Below are positions 43,284 through 52,028 of a stretch of DNA of 64,000 bases, in pieces. This stretch comes from Thalassospira profundimaris. GTDB taxonomy: Bacteria; Pseudomonadota; Alphaproteobacteria; Rhodospirillales; Thalassospiraceae. The stretch spans positions 304,227 to 368,226 of the forward strand of contig NZ_JPWH01000001.1 of the NCBI RefSeq assembly GCF_003326755.1, given 5' to 3'. Positions within the stretch are counted from its first letter, which is position 1. Each line of letters begins with the position of its first letter. The notes below the pieces were generated by a model that saw only the letters and a list, made by a program, of their open reading frames with translations, was not told the origin of the DNA and searched no databases. A program made the position numbers and the translations under genes.

Positions 43284-44378
43284 TCAGCCCTGCAATTTAC
43301 GCAAATGCCGGTTTTGCAGCCATTTTGCCAGCATCGGGGCCAGCAGCACGATTTCAAAAATGCGGACGATATGGTGAAAGGCGACAAAGCTGGGTTCGAT
43401 ATTCAGCGCAAGCGCAATGAGCGACATTTCGGCCACTCCGCCCGGGGCAAAGGCCAGTAATACCGCCATGAAATTCAAATTCAGCCACAGCGAAACGCCA
43501 TAGGCCACCAGCCCGGTAAATCCGATAATCACGATGGTTGCCAATATGGCATAACCCGACAGTCGGACCAGAAAAGCCAGTTTGACCCCGGCAAAGCGGC
43601 TGCCAATGGCCGCCCCCAAAATAAGCAGGCTGCCCGACAACAGCCAGTCGGGCAAATTGCCCACCACAATACCGCTGACATGCAGGGAGGCACTGGCAAG
43701 CATCGCGCCGGTCATTTCGGCCGCCGGAATGCGCAGGCGCCGAAACAGCAATATTGTGGCAAGGGCGCAGGCCGCGGTAAGCAGGCCTTCATTCAGGGTC
43801 ATGATGGCGGCATGGCCGTCGCCGTGGCTGTTGGCAACAACACCGGTCATTAATAACACGATCATGGGGGCGGACATCACCAGCAGCAAAACACGCAGGC
43901 CCTGTGTCAGGGCGATTTCCTGTTCATTGCCGCCAGCCGCAGCGCCGAGGACCACCATCGGGGTTAATCCACCCGGCGTGGCGGAAAATAGCGCGGTGGC
44001 GGGGTCCAGGCGGGCCACCTTGATGTAAAACCAGGTAATAATCGCGGTAATAACGGGCACATAGAGCAAAACGGCAATCATGCTGGCAGGCCAGCGCGCG
44101 GCATGGTCAAAGGTATCGGGGGTAAAGGAACCGCCAAGGAAAACGCCGATAACCCCCAAAATCACGGCGCGAAATTTCATCGGCACCGCCATTGGCAGGC
44201 GTAACAGGGCCAGAACAAAGGTTGCCAGCATCGGCCCCATCATCCAGGCCAGGGGCATGGCGATATAATCGGCAATAAGCCCCCCCAGCAAACCGACAAA
44301 AAGGGCGGTAAACAGCAAGCGGAAAAAACGCGGTGTCAGACCTGACAGGAAAGTGTTCAAACCGGATGGCACAGCCAT
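43284..44378 (-). CDS. AbrB-family integral membrane protein (AmoA-like)
   Basis: 364 residues with about ten hydrophobic helices in two similar halves ('ALPLAWMMGPMLATFVLALLRLPM…' and '…IPAAEMTGAMLASASLHVSG'), the 'membrane AbrB duplication' family (PF05145), sometimes annotated as ammonia monooxygenase or as a regulator. 'SATPGGLTPMVVLGAAAGGNEQEIALTQGLRVLLL' and 'LAFAPGGVAEMSLIALALNIEPSFVAFHHIVRI' are the two signature loops. It is most likely a transporter; such genes often adjoin TctABC operons, as here. It is separated from tctA by a strong terminator, so it has its own promoter. Confidence 0.85.
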   Translation of the reverse strand: MAVPSGLNTFLSGLTPRFFRLLFTALFVGLLGGLIADYIAMPLAWMMGPMLATFVLALLRLPMAVPMKFRAVILGVIGVFLGGSFTPDTFDHAARWPASMIAVLLYVPVITAIITWFYIKVARLDPATALFSATPGGLTPMVVLGAAAGGNEQEIALTQGLRVLLLVMSAPMIVLLMTGVVANSHGDGHAAIMTLNEGLLTAACALATILLFRRLRIPAAEMTGAMLASASLHVSGIVVGNLPDWLLSGSLLILGAAIGSRFAGVKLAFLVRLSGYAILATIVIIGFTGLVAYGVSLWLNLNFMAVLLAFAPGGVAEMSLIALALNIEPSFVAFHHIVRIFEIVLLAPMLAKWLQNRHLRKLQG

Positions 44379-44487
44379 GTTCTACCTGATCTGTTTATGG
44401 GGGGACGTTATCATTTAACCTGAATAAACAGGTTTTAGGGGCCAAATCTATCTTAATACGTGTAAATCCCCGCATAATAGATACAAA

Positions 44488-44521
44488 AAAGGCCGGGATC
44501 CTGGCTGTGATCCCGGCCTTT
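44488..44521 (-). terminator. Intrinsic terminator of the tctCBA operon
   Basis: AAAGGCCGGGATC / GATCCCGGCCTTT, perfect 13-bp stem with an 8-nt loop, followed on the minus strand by TTTTTTGTATC. Strong rho-independent terminator 10 bp after the tctA stop. Confidence 0.92.
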
Positions 44522-44531
44522 GATGAAATGC

Positions 44532-46049
44532 TTAGGGGGCGACGGTCGGGTCTTTTTTCGGCCGCAGGAAGCGACCCACCACAAACGGCGCAACGAAACC
44601 GGCAATTGCCAGAATCCAGATGCCAATCGTCAGCGGCGATCCCCACAGGATGTTGACATCCCCATTGGAAATTTCCAGCGCCCGGCGCAGGTTCGTTTCC
44701 ATTTCATTGCCCAGCAAAATGCCCAGAATGATCGGCACTGTCGGGATATTGAGCTTGCGCAGCACATAACCGACGACACCAAAAATAATCATCATGATCA
44801 GGTCAAAGGTTGAACCCGAAATGCCATAAATGCCGACAAAGGAAATCATGGTGACGGCAGGCATCAGGTATTTGCTTGGCACACGCAACACGCGCACGAA
44901 CAGGCCGACCAGCGGAATGTTCAGGCACAAAAGCATGATATTGCCGATAAACAGGGCGGCAATCAGCCCCCAGACCACATCGGGACGCTGGGTAAAGAGC
45001 AGCGGACCCGGCGTGATGTTCAATGCCATCAGCATGGCCAGCAGAACCGCGGTGGTGCCGGAACCGGGCACACCCAGGGCCAGCATTGGCACCAGGGCCC
45101 CGCCGGCAGCCGCGTTGTTGCCTGCTTCCGGGGCTGCGACACCGCGCGGATCACCGGTGCCAAAGGTGCCTTTTTTGTCGCTGATCTTTTTTTCGATTGT
45201 GTAAGACACAAACGAGCCCAGCGAGGCCCCGGCACCGGGCAAAACACCGGCCAAAAAGCCGATAATGGTGCTGCGGCCCATTGTGCCGGCGGTCTTTTTC
45301 AGCATCCAGAACGGTGCGGTGACACGGGCGAGTTTCTGGTTGGCTTCGCTTGGGGCCGACCCGGCCTTATGTTCCAGGAACAACAGGACTTCGGAAATTG
45401 CAAACAAACCGACAATCGCGACCAGGAAGTCGATGCCTTCATAAAGGTGGATATTGCCAAAGGTCATGCGCGGCACGCCGGTTTGATGATCCACACCCAC
45501 CATGGCAATGCCCAGACCAATCATGGTGGCAATAACCGCCTTTCCCTGATTTTGCGAGGCAATCCCGCCAAGCGTTGCGAAAGCCAGGGTAAACAGGGCA
45601 AAATATTCCGCCGGACCAAACAGCAGGGCAACCTTGACCAGCTGCGGGGCGAGAAAAACCAGGCCCCAGGTGGCAAAAAAAGCACCCACGAAGGATGCAA
45701 TCCCCGACAGGGCCAGGGCTTCGCCCGCCTGTCCCTTTTTGGCCATCGGATAGCCGTCGAGGGTTGTCATCAGGGCCGGTTCGTCACCGGGAATATTAAG
45801 CAGGATCGAGGAAATGCGCCCGCCATACATCGCCCCGTAATAAACCGAGGTCAGCAGGATCAGGGCAGGTGTTGCCGGAAGACCCAGGGTAAAGGCGACC
45901 GGGATCAGAATGGCGACACCGTTGGACGGGCCAAGACCGGGCAGGGCCCCAATGATGGTGCCAATGAAACAGCCAACAAGAGCGAGTGCCAGATTCTGGA
46001 ATGTCAGGGCGACGGCAAAACCGTCGGCGAGTTGAGAGAATACATCCAT
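44532..46049 (-). CDS. tctA: Tripartite tricarboxylate transporter, large membrane subunit TctA
   Basis: 505 residues, 12 or so spans, the standard length. 'IIGALPGLGPSNGVAILIPVAFTLGLP' and 'LAGVLPGAGASLGSFVSYTIEKK' are the two repeated glycine-rich signatures of the TctA family, and 'ALGVPGSGTTAVLLAMLM' is the third conserved loop. It forms the inner-membrane channel with TctB and takes substrate from the periplasmic TctC. ATG 46049 is chosen (one base after the tctB stop); a longer frame to 46151 would run into tctB. Substrate could be citrate or another carboxylate; TTT families vary widely. Confidence 0.95.
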   Translation of the reverse strand: MDVFSQLADGFAVALTFQNLALALVGCFIGTIIGALPGLGPSNGVAILIPVAFTLGLPATPALILLTSVYYGAMYGGRISSILLNIPGDEPALMTTLDGYPMAKKGQAGEALALSGIASFVGAFFATWGLVFLAPQLVKVALLFGPAEYFALFTLAFATLGGIASQNQGKAVIATMIGLGIAMVGVDHQTGVPRMTFGNIHLYEGIDFLVAIVGLFAISEVLLFLEHKAGSAPSEANQKLARVTAPFWMLKKTAGTMGRSTIIGFLAGVLPGAGASLGSFVSYTIEKKISDKKGTFGTGDPRGVAAPEAGNNAAAGGALVPMLALGVPGSGTTAVLLAMLMALNITPGPLLFTQRPDVVWGLIAALFIGNIMLLCLNIPLVGLFVRVLRVPSKYLMPAVTMISFVGIYGISGSTFDLIMMIIFGVVGYVLRKLNIPTVPIILGILLGNEMETNLRRALEISNGDVNILWGSPLTIGIWILAIAGFVAPFVVGRFLRPKKDPTVAP

Positions 46050-46050
46050 G

Positions 46051-46482
46051 TCAGAACCCCCAGGGCCCGCGGGCCAGCGAGAGTTGAAGAACAAGGTGGA
46101 ACACGACGTAAATGCCCACGGAGATCGATACACCGGCAATGGCGGCCGCAATGGGTTTCGCCCCCAGACGCCAGCTCAGGATGCCCGATGTAATGGCGGT
46201 TGAGAGAACAAAACCGACCACGGGCAGGGCATAGGTGTAGGCCACCATCACGGCAACGGCGAAAATGATTTCGACGAAACGTCCGATTCCGGGCCAGTCC
46301 GGGTCGGGATCGGGTTTGATGATCGGAAAAATGGCGGCAATTGCCAGCAGGCTGGCAATCAGAATCGGGAAAAATTTCGGGCCCAGATAGTCCGTGATAA
46401 AGCTGGTTTGAATCTGGGTCGCCATGAAAATATAGAATGCAGAAAGCAACAGGCATGCAACGCCCAGAACTCTGTCACTCAT
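46051..46482 (-). CDS. tctB: Tripartite tricarboxylate transporter, small membrane subunit TctB
   Basis: 143 residues with four hydrophobic helices ('LGVACLLLSAFYIFMATQI', 'KFFPILIASLLAIAAIFPII', 'RFVEIIFAVAVMVAYTYAL', 'PIAAAIAGVSISVGIYVVFHLVL'). This is the size and layout of TctB. ATG 46482 has GGAG 7 bp upstream; an in-frame ATG at 46518 lies before that site and inside a hairpin. The stop is one base before tctA, so the two membrane subunits are translated together. A hairpin separates it from tctC. Confidence 0.9.
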   Translation of the reverse strand: MSDRVLGVACLLLSAFYIFMATQIQTSFITDYLGPKFFPILIASLLAIAAIFPIIKPDPDPDWPGIGRFVEIIFAVAVMVAYTYALPVVGFVLSTAITSGILSWRLGAKPIAAAIAGVSISVGIYVVFHLVLQLSLARGPWGF

Positions 46483-46503
46483 GGCACGTCTCCAAAATGA
46501 CGA

Positions 46504-46534
46504 GAGCGCCGCAGCCAAAAAGGGTGCGGCGCTC
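46504..46534 (-). terminator. Attenuator hairpin between tctC and tctB
   Basis: GAGCGCCGCA / TGCGGCGCTC, perfect 10-bp GC-rich stem with an 11-nt loop, in the gap after the tctC stop. Such a hairpin would protect tctC mRNA and reduce read-through so that binding protein exceeds the membrane subunits. Confidence 0.65.
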
Positions 46535-46549
46535 CGTAAGGGCGGGAAA

Positions 46550-47536
46550 TTACTTGATCAGACCGATTTCGCGGCTGAGTTGCTGGGTAGAGGAGATCTG
46601 GTCGGCAACGAATTTTTCAAAGTCCGGACCAAATTTGGCAAGCGGCATCAGGCCATTATTGGCCATGATTTCTTTCCACTCGTCGCTGGCATAGGTGTCT
46701 TTGATCGCCTTGACCCAGTAGTTATAGGCGTCATCGCTCATGCCTTTGGGGGCATAAAAACCACGCCAGTTTGCGCCAACGGCGTCAATACCCTGTTCTT
46801 TGGCGGTCGGGAATTTGTCGAATTCGGCACCCGGCAGGCGTTCTTCTGAAAGAACGGCCAAAATCTTCAGATCACCCGAATCAACAAAGCCCTTGGCTTC
46901 GGAAATGTCACCGGTGAAAGCCTGCACGTGACCGCCCAGAAGCTGGGTCACGGCTTCCCCGCCGCCTTCAAAGGCGATGTATTTGACAGCGCGGGCATCG
47001 GAAATGCCTGCCGCCTTGGCTGCGATCAGAACCTTCAGGTGGTCCCAGCCACCGACAGCCGACCCACCGGCAAAAGCAACGCCGCGCGGGTTTTCTTTAA
47101 CTTTTTCAAAAAGTTCCGGCAGGGTGTTGATCGGCGAATCCTTGGCAACGGCGATCACGCCATAATCGGCACCAATGGTACCAACCCAGCGCACCTGATC
47201 CATCGTGGAGCCGGGGAATGCCCCCTGGGCCAAACGGGTAGTGGTGGCCGAAGAAGCAGCAACGATCAGGTCATTGTCGTCATTGCGCTTGGAAACGACT
47301 TCGGCATAGGCAACACCACCGCCGCCCCCTGCCAGGTTCACAACCTGCATCGGGCTGGCAATGGTTTTCAGGTCATACAGGGCCTTGCCGATCTGGCGGC
47401 AGGTAAAGTCCCAGCCACCACCGGCATTGGCCGGGGCAATACATTCGGGCTGTTCGGGCTCGTAAGCAAAGGCGGAAGATGTAAAGGACAAGGCAGCAAA
47501 GATGGTTGCTGCACCAAGTGCGGCAATCTTTTTCAT
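46550..47536 (-). CDS. tctC: Tripartite tricarboxylate transporter substrate-binding protein TctC
   Basis: 328 residues. Signal peptide ends at 'TSSAFA'. 'ECIAPANAGGGWDFTCRQIGKAL' and 'VVNLAGGGGGVAYAEV' are the two carboxylate-binding loops typical for TctC/BugC proteins, and 'ADYGVIAVAKDSPINTLPELFEKVKENPRGVAFAGGSAVGG' is also standard. It is a periplasmic extracytoplasmic receptor for a carboxylate. A GGGAGGAATAACC ribosome-binding site precedes the ATG. The gene is divergent from the TctD-like response regulator gene across 110 bp, so it is probably controlled by it. Confidence 0.95.
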   Translation of the reverse strand: MKKIAALGAATIFAALSFTSSAFAYEPEQPECIAPANAGGGWDFTCRQIGKALYDLKTIASPMQVVNLAGGGGGVAYAEVVSKRNDDNDLIVAASSATTTRLAQGAFPGSTMDQVRWVGTIGADYGVIAVAKDSPINTLPELFEKVKENPRGVAFAGGSAVGGWDHLKVLIAAKAAGISDARAVKYIAFEGGGEAVTQLLGGHVQAFTGDISEAKGFVDSGDLKILAVLSEERLPGAEFDKFPTAKEQGIDAVGANWRGFYAPKGMSDDAYNYWVKAIKDTYASDEWKEIMANNGLMPLAKFGPDFEKFVADQISSTQQLSREIGLIK

Positions 47537-47646
47537 GGTTATTCCTCCCAGTTTCTGGTCGCACCTTTCCGGTACGACGGTGTATAGGAGATTAGCGGCT
47601 CAACCTTTCACCAACCTGTCATCGTAAAAATTACAGGAGCAGCATC

Positions 47647-48342
47647 TTGAGAATACTGATCGTCGAGGATACCGAAGATGTGGCGGACGCCATCCTTTCG
47701 CATTTCTCGCGTCAGGGGCATGTCTGCGAGGTGGCCGCGACGATCGAGGATGCGGGGCACTTTTTGCGTCTGGAATCCTATGATCTGATGATTCTTGATA
47801 TTAACCTGCCCGATGGCTCCGGGCTGGATTTTCTTAAAAAACTGCGGGCGGCAAAAAATAGTGTATCGGTTTTGGTGCTGACGGCGCGCCTGCAGGTGGA
47901 TGATAAAATCGATGCGCTGGATTTTGGTGCCGATGATTACCTGGTCAAACCCTTTGACCTGCGCGAGCTGGAAGCCCGGGCGCGGGCTGTGACCCGGCGC
48001 AAGCATGGGGCGAATGAAGCCGGTATTTCAGTGGGGAATTTGCATTGCAATTTTGCCGATCATTCCGTGCGTGTGAATGACAGCGATATCGAACTGACCC
48101 GGCGCGAATTCATTTTGCTCGAAGCCTTCATGACCAATTTGAACCGTGTTTTGCAAAAAGAAGAGCTTTATTCCCGGTTATATGGCCTGACCGGCGAAGC
48201 CGGGCTGAATGCGGTGGAGGTATATGTGGCGCGCCTGCGGCGCAAGCTGGCGGATGCCAGCCTGGAAATTCGCACCCTGCGCGGGCTGGGCTATCAGGCC
48301 GTTCCCGGCGAACAGGCAGAAAAAGCAGAAAAAGCAGAATGA
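47647..48342 (+). CDS. tctD: OmpR-family response regulator (TctD-like)
   Basis: 231 residues: receiver domain ('ILIVEDTEDVADAIL', phospho-acceptor Asp in 'LMILDINLPDGSG', 'VLVLTAR', Lys in 'DDYLVKPFD') and a winged-helix DNA-binding domain ('IELTRREFILLEAFMTNLNRVLQKEELYSRLYG…NAVEVYVARLRRKL'). The C-terminus ends in a small KAE repeat. Start TTG 47647 has AGGAG 7 bp upstream. Its stop overlaps the kinase start by 4 bp. By context it activates the divergent tctCBA operon. Confidence 0.92.
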   Translation: MRILIVEDTEDVADAILSHFSRQGHVCEVAATIEDAGHFLRLESYDLMILDINLPDGSGLDFLKKLRAAKNSVSVLVLTARLQVDDKIDALDFGADDYLVKPFDLRELEARARAVTRRKHGANEAGISVGNLHCNFADHSVRVNDSDIELTRREFILLEAFMTNLNRVLQKEELYSRLYGLTGEAGLNAVEVYVARLRRKLADASLEIRTLRGLGYQAVPGEQAEKAEKAE

Positions 48343-49730
48343 AACCACCTCCCGTCCTTCCCATAACCCATCCCCGCCAGTCGGTTGCCGTGCGCTTGGG
48401 CATGGCAATGGCGGTGATTTTGGCGGTGGTATTATTGGGAACGATCTTTGCCGCCAATAAATACGGGCAGGATGCGGCGGATGAAACATTTGATCGTTTG
48501 TTACGTGGCGCGGCCCTGCAAATTGCCGAACGTATTTTGGTAACGGATGGTCATGCCAATGTCGATTTGCCGGTTTCCGCCTTCGAGCTGTTGTCGCTGG
48601 CCCGTGCAGACCGGGTTTTTTATCGCATAATCGGACCGGATGGCAAAACCCTGACCGGGTATGGCGACCTGCCACTGCCCAAAGATGACAAGCATGGTGC
48701 CGGATCGGACCAAACCTACAATACCCGTTACAAAGGCGTGGATGTGCGTGCCTATATGTTGCGTCGGCAATTGGCCGAACGGTTTGTGACCGGTGATGTC
48801 AAAGTGATTGTTGCACAAACCACATCCGAACGCCTGGCGCTGGCGCACAGCATTACCGCCCAGGCGGTGCTGACCATTGCCGCCGCCGGGATCGTTCTGC
48901 TGTTGCTGGTGGTGGTGGTGATGCGTATCGCCCTGCGTCCGCTGGCCCGGGTGGAACGCACCATCCTGGAACGGGATGTCAATGATCTGTCCCCCATCGA
49001 TATTGCCGCCCCGGCCGAAGTTGCGGTGTTGCTAGAGGCGATTAACCGTTTTATGCGTCGCCTGGACCGGCGGATTGAGGCGATGCAAAATTTTGTTGCC
49101 GATGCCGCCCATCAGATCCGGACACCCATTACGGCCCTTCGGGCACAATCGCAACTGGCGCTGGAGGAAACCGACCCGGATGTTTTGGCCCGCTTGCATC
49201 GGCGTTTGCATGAACGCACTGTCGGGTTGGGGCGGTTGGCCGACCAGCTTTTAAGCCATGCCCTGATTGCGCATCGGGCCGATATGGCGGTGTCGGAAGA
49301 ACTGGATCTGCGGCGTCTCGCCCTGGAAGCGGAACGGGAAATCCGGGCCGTTTCCGAGGCTGATATTGCGGTTGATTTGCCCGACGAACCGGTGATGATT
49401 ACCGGTGATCCGATCAGCTTGCGCGAGGCGATTAAGAATTTGCTGAACAATGCCCTGAAACATGGCAAGCCGCCGGTCGGTTTGCGTGTCACACCGGTTG
49501 AAGCCGGTCACGCCAGCCTTTTGGTCCGCGATGGCGGACAGGGCATAGCCGCCGAAATGTCTGCCCGGATCGGAGAGCGGTTTGCAGCCAACGGGATCGG
49601 ACCGGACAGTGCGGGGTTGGGGCTTTCGATTGTATCGTCGGTTGCGGCATCGCACGGGGCGGTTCTGGTGCGGCGTAGAACCGCCAACGGTTTTGAAATC
49701 GGCCTTGAATTTGCGGTGATCACATCATGA
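48339..49730 (+). CDS. tctE: Sensor histidine kinase (TctE-like)
   Basis: 463 residues. TM1 at ~20-42 ('LGMAMAVILAVVLLGTIFAAN'), a ~120-residue periplasmic 2CSK_N-type domain, TM2 ('VLTIAAAGIVLLLLVVVVM'), HAMP, HisKA with the phospho-acceptor in 'FVADAAHQIRTPIT', and HATPase with 'NLLNNALKHG' (N box) and 'VRDGGQGI' (G1). It is collinear with TctE/QseC kinases and should phosphorylate the TctD-like regulator. The gene overlaps both its neighbours by 4 bp, so regulator, kinase and a periplasmic binding protein form one translationally coupled unit. Confidence 0.92.
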   Translation: MKPPPVLPITHPRQSVAVRLGMAMAVILAVVLLGTIFAANKYGQDAADETFDRLLRGAALQIAERILVTDGHANVDLPVSAFELLSLARADRVFYRIIGPDGKTLTGYGDLPLPKDDKHGAGSDQTYNTRYKGVDVRAYMLRRQLAERFVTGDVKVIVAQTTSERLALAHSITAQAVLTIAAAGIVLLLLVVVVMRIALRPLARVERTILERDVNDLSPIDIAAPAEVAVLLEAINRFMRRLDRRIEAMQNFVADAAHQIRTPITALRAQSQLALEETDPDVLARLHRRLHERTVGLGRLADQLLSHALIAHRADMAVSEELDLRRLALEAEREIRAVSEADIAVDLPDEPVMITGDPISLREAIKNLLNNALKHGKPPVGLRVTPVEAGHASLLVRDGGQGIAAEMSARIGERFAANGIGPDSAGLGLSIVSSVAASHGAVLVRRRTANGFEIGLEFAVITS

Positions 49731-50884
49731 TCGGATCCTGTGGCAGAATGGCACGCCAGATGTGGTGTAATCGCTATATCCGGGGGCTGGTGTGGGGGCT
49801 TATGGGCTGTTGTGCCGCGGCAACCGGCATGTGGGCCTTGGCCGATAAGGTTGCCAGTGCGCGTGATCGCGAATTTCCCGTCCCGACCGATATTTCCGGC
49901 CGACTGGTTATTCAAAGTACGACCGATTACATGGTTATTGCGCCCGTGATTGAAGCCTTTCAGGAACGTTGGCCGGGTATTTTGATTACATATAATGAAA
50001 TAACCACCAATGAACTGAATGCCGCTGTTGAACAGGCCTGTGCGCAGGATCGGTTTATCGGAGATTTGATCATATCCTCGTCGATTGATCAGCAATTGAA
50101 GCTGGTCAATGACGGGTGTGCGCAATCGCCAGGACCAAATGTGGGGGGAAACCTGCCCGATTGGGCCAAATGGCGCGATGAACTGTTTGGCCTCACCTAT
50201 GAACCGGCCGTAACGGTGTATAACAAGGCCTTTTTTGCCAATCGCCCCCCGCCGCAAAGCCGGTTTGATCTGATTGATCTGTTGCGGGAAAGCGACACCT
50301 TCCGCGCCAAAGTTGGAAGTTACGATATCGAAACATCTGGTGTGGGCTATTTATTTGCCTTTCAGGATGCCATTCAGGCCAGTACCTGGGGCCGCCTGGT
50401 GGAAGGCCTGGGCCGGAATGAAGCGCAGCTTTTTTGCTGTACCGGCGAGATATTGGACAGGGTTGCCGATGGCCGGTTGCTGCTGGGTTATAATGTCCTG
50501 GGGTCGTATGCGCTCTCGCGCATTGGCCGGGATGACCGGGTGGGTATTGTTCTGCCCAGCGACTATACCCTGATCATGTCGCGGGCGGCCTTTATTTCGC
50601 GCAATGCCGAACGGCCTGGTTTGGCGCGTGCCTTTATCGATTTCATGCTCTCGCCGCCGGGGCGGGCGATTTTGTCACGCGATGCCGGGTTATTATCCCC
50701 CATTGATGGCCCGGCGCGGCTGGCAAGGCTGGTGGGACGAACACCAAATACCGACCCGCAGGAATTACGCCCGATTGCGTTGACACCCGCCCTGCTGGTG
50801 GGGCTGGATCAGGCAAAACGCAATATTTTCCTGCAACAATGGCGGGCCGCCTTGCCGCCCCGGCAATTATCCAAACATCCCTGA
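49727..50884 (+). CDS. Periplasmic solute-binding protein coupled to the TctDE-like system
   Basis: 385 residues. A hydrophobic N-terminal segment ('YIRGLVWGLMGCCAAATGMWALA') serves as signal or anchor. The mature part has the type II periplasmic-binding fold of iron/solute-binding proteins: 'LVIQSTTDYMVIAPVIEAFQERWPGI', 'YNEITTNELNAAVEQ', 'DELFGLTYEPAVTVYNKAFF', 'LLGYNVLGSYAL', 'FIDFMLSPPGRAIL'. No ABC permease or ATPase genes follow. Its start overlaps the kinase stop (ATGA), which suggests it is the ligand-sensing partner of the kinase rather than a transporter component. The ligand is unknown; a carboxylate or its metal complex is possible. Confidence 0.8.
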   Translation: MIGSCGRMARQMWCNRYIRGLVWGLMGCCAAATGMWALADKVASARDREFPVPTDISGRLVIQSTTDYMVIAPVIEAFQERWPGILITYNEITTNELNAAVEQACAQDRFIGDLIISSSIDQQLKLVNDGCAQSPGPNVGGNLPDWAKWRDELFGLTYEPAVTVYNKAFFANRPPPQSRFDLIDLLRESDTFRAKVGSYDIETSGVGYLFAFQDAIQASTWGRLVEGLGRNEAQLFCCTGEILDRVADGRLLLGYNVLGSYALSRIGRDDRVGIVLPSDYTLIMSRAAFISRNAERPGLARAFIDFMLSPPGRAILSRDAGLLSPIDGPARLARLVGRTPNTDPQELRPIALTPALLVGLDQAKRNIFLQQWRAALPPRQLSKHP

Positions 50885-50900
50885 TGCACCTTGCTGGGTT

Positions 50901-51872
50901 TTAACCGCGCAGGGACGGAATGCTGGAAAAGACGGTTTTTAACAGTTGCGGCTGCCGGTTGACCCCGGTTTTCATGAAAATCGCCTTCAGATAGGTGCGC
51001 GCGGAATGCACCGAAATGCCAACCGCTTCGGATGCCTCGTCCAGGGCAACGCCTTCGGCCAGTTTCTGGGTCAGCCGGGCTTCGGACCGGGTCAGGCCAA
51101 AAACATCCATCAAATTGTCAACCGAGGGCGGACCGACGGTTTCCGGTTCGACCAGAATAAAAATGAAGCCCGGTTTTTCGCCATTTGCTGTTGAAATGCG
51201 CTTAAGAAAGATGGATACGGCCATATCCTCCGATTGCAGCGAAAATCCCTTTTGCTGGGGAAGCGATCGTCCGGGCGGCGGGTTTAAAAACTTGTCGAGG
51301 TCTTCCGGGGCACGTTCCAGAAGCAGGCGGTTATCGGACTGGATATGCAAAAGCGGACAGCGCCGTAACAGTTCGGCGGCCTGGGCATTCATATGGCGGA
51401 CCGACAGGTTTTCGTCGGTTGCAATCAGCCCCAGATTGAAAATGTCAAGAAAGGCCGACGAGATCTGGTTTTGGGTGTTGCGGTTCTTTGTGACGGCGTC
51501 GGATATGCCCTCAAGCAGGGTGCGTAATGGTGTGGGTTTGGGATAAAAACGGTACACGCCATGTTCGTTAACCGCTTCAAGGGCGGATTCAAGGTCGGCA
51601 TAGCCCGTCAGCATGATGATAATGACGTCTGGCCGGGACTTGCGCAATTTTGCCGCCAGCTCCAGCCCGGTCATGATCGGCATGTGAATGTCGAGAATGG
51701 CAGCATCTATGCTGACATCATCGGAAATAACGTCCAGGGCATTCTGGGGATTGTTAAAAAACAGGGCTTCCCAGTCCAGGGCCATGCCGCGCAAACTGCG
51801 GCGATGTGCCGCCAGAAGGTTGTCGTCATCATCGACAAAGGCAACTTTGATGCCCGAACTGGATAGTTTCAT
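50901..51872 (-). CDS. Response regulator with REC, PAS-like and LuxR-type HTH domains
   Basis: 323 residues. Receiver domain 1-125 ('VAFVDDDDNLLAAHRR', phospho-acceptor Asp in 'AAILDIHMPIMTGLE', 'IIMLTGYADLESALEAV', Lys in 'YPKPTP'). Residues ~140-240 have a PAS-like region beginning 'FLDIFNLGLIATDENLSVRHMNAQAAELLRR'. The C-terminal GerE/LuxR helix-turn-helix is 'FGLTRSEARLTQKLAEGVALDEASEAVGISVHSARTYLKAIFMKTGVNRQPQLL'. It is a transcription factor. It has a GAGGAGGG ribosome-binding site. It is divergent from the REC-EAL gene with a 156-bp shared promoter region and belongs to the signalling island reaching to 56752; no kinase gene is directly adjacent to it. Confidence 0.88.
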   Translation of the reverse strand: MKLSSSGIKVAFVDDDDNLLAAHRRSLRGMALDWEALFFNNPQNALDVISDDVSIDAAILDIHMPIMTGLELAAKLRKSRPDVIIIMLTGYADLESALEAVNEHGVYRFYPKPTPLRTLLEGISDAVTKNRNTQNQISSAFLDIFNLGLIATDENLSVRHMNAQAAELLRRCPLLHIQSDNRLLLERAPEDLDKFLNPPPGRSLPQQKGFSLQSEDMAVSIFLKRISTANGEKPGFIFILVEPETVGPPSVDNLMDVFGLTRSEARLTQKLAEGVALDEASEAVGISVHSARTYLKAIFMKTGVNRQPQLLKTVFSSIPSLRG

Positions 51873-52028
51873 TAAAATCCCTCCTCGTTTGGGGATATTG
51901 CCGTAAATCCGGATACCCTATCTTGTTGTGACTGAAGCCTATCTGTTCTGTCCACCGATACGCAATCATATCGCACAGGGATAACAGGCAGGCGGTCGCC
52001 AGATCGGTACGATTCGTGCAACGGGGTA

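Noticed and set aside
45369-46193. 274-residue plus-strand reading frame
   Set aside because: Antisense to tctA and tctB; Gly/Gln/His/Arg-rich and without recognisable features.
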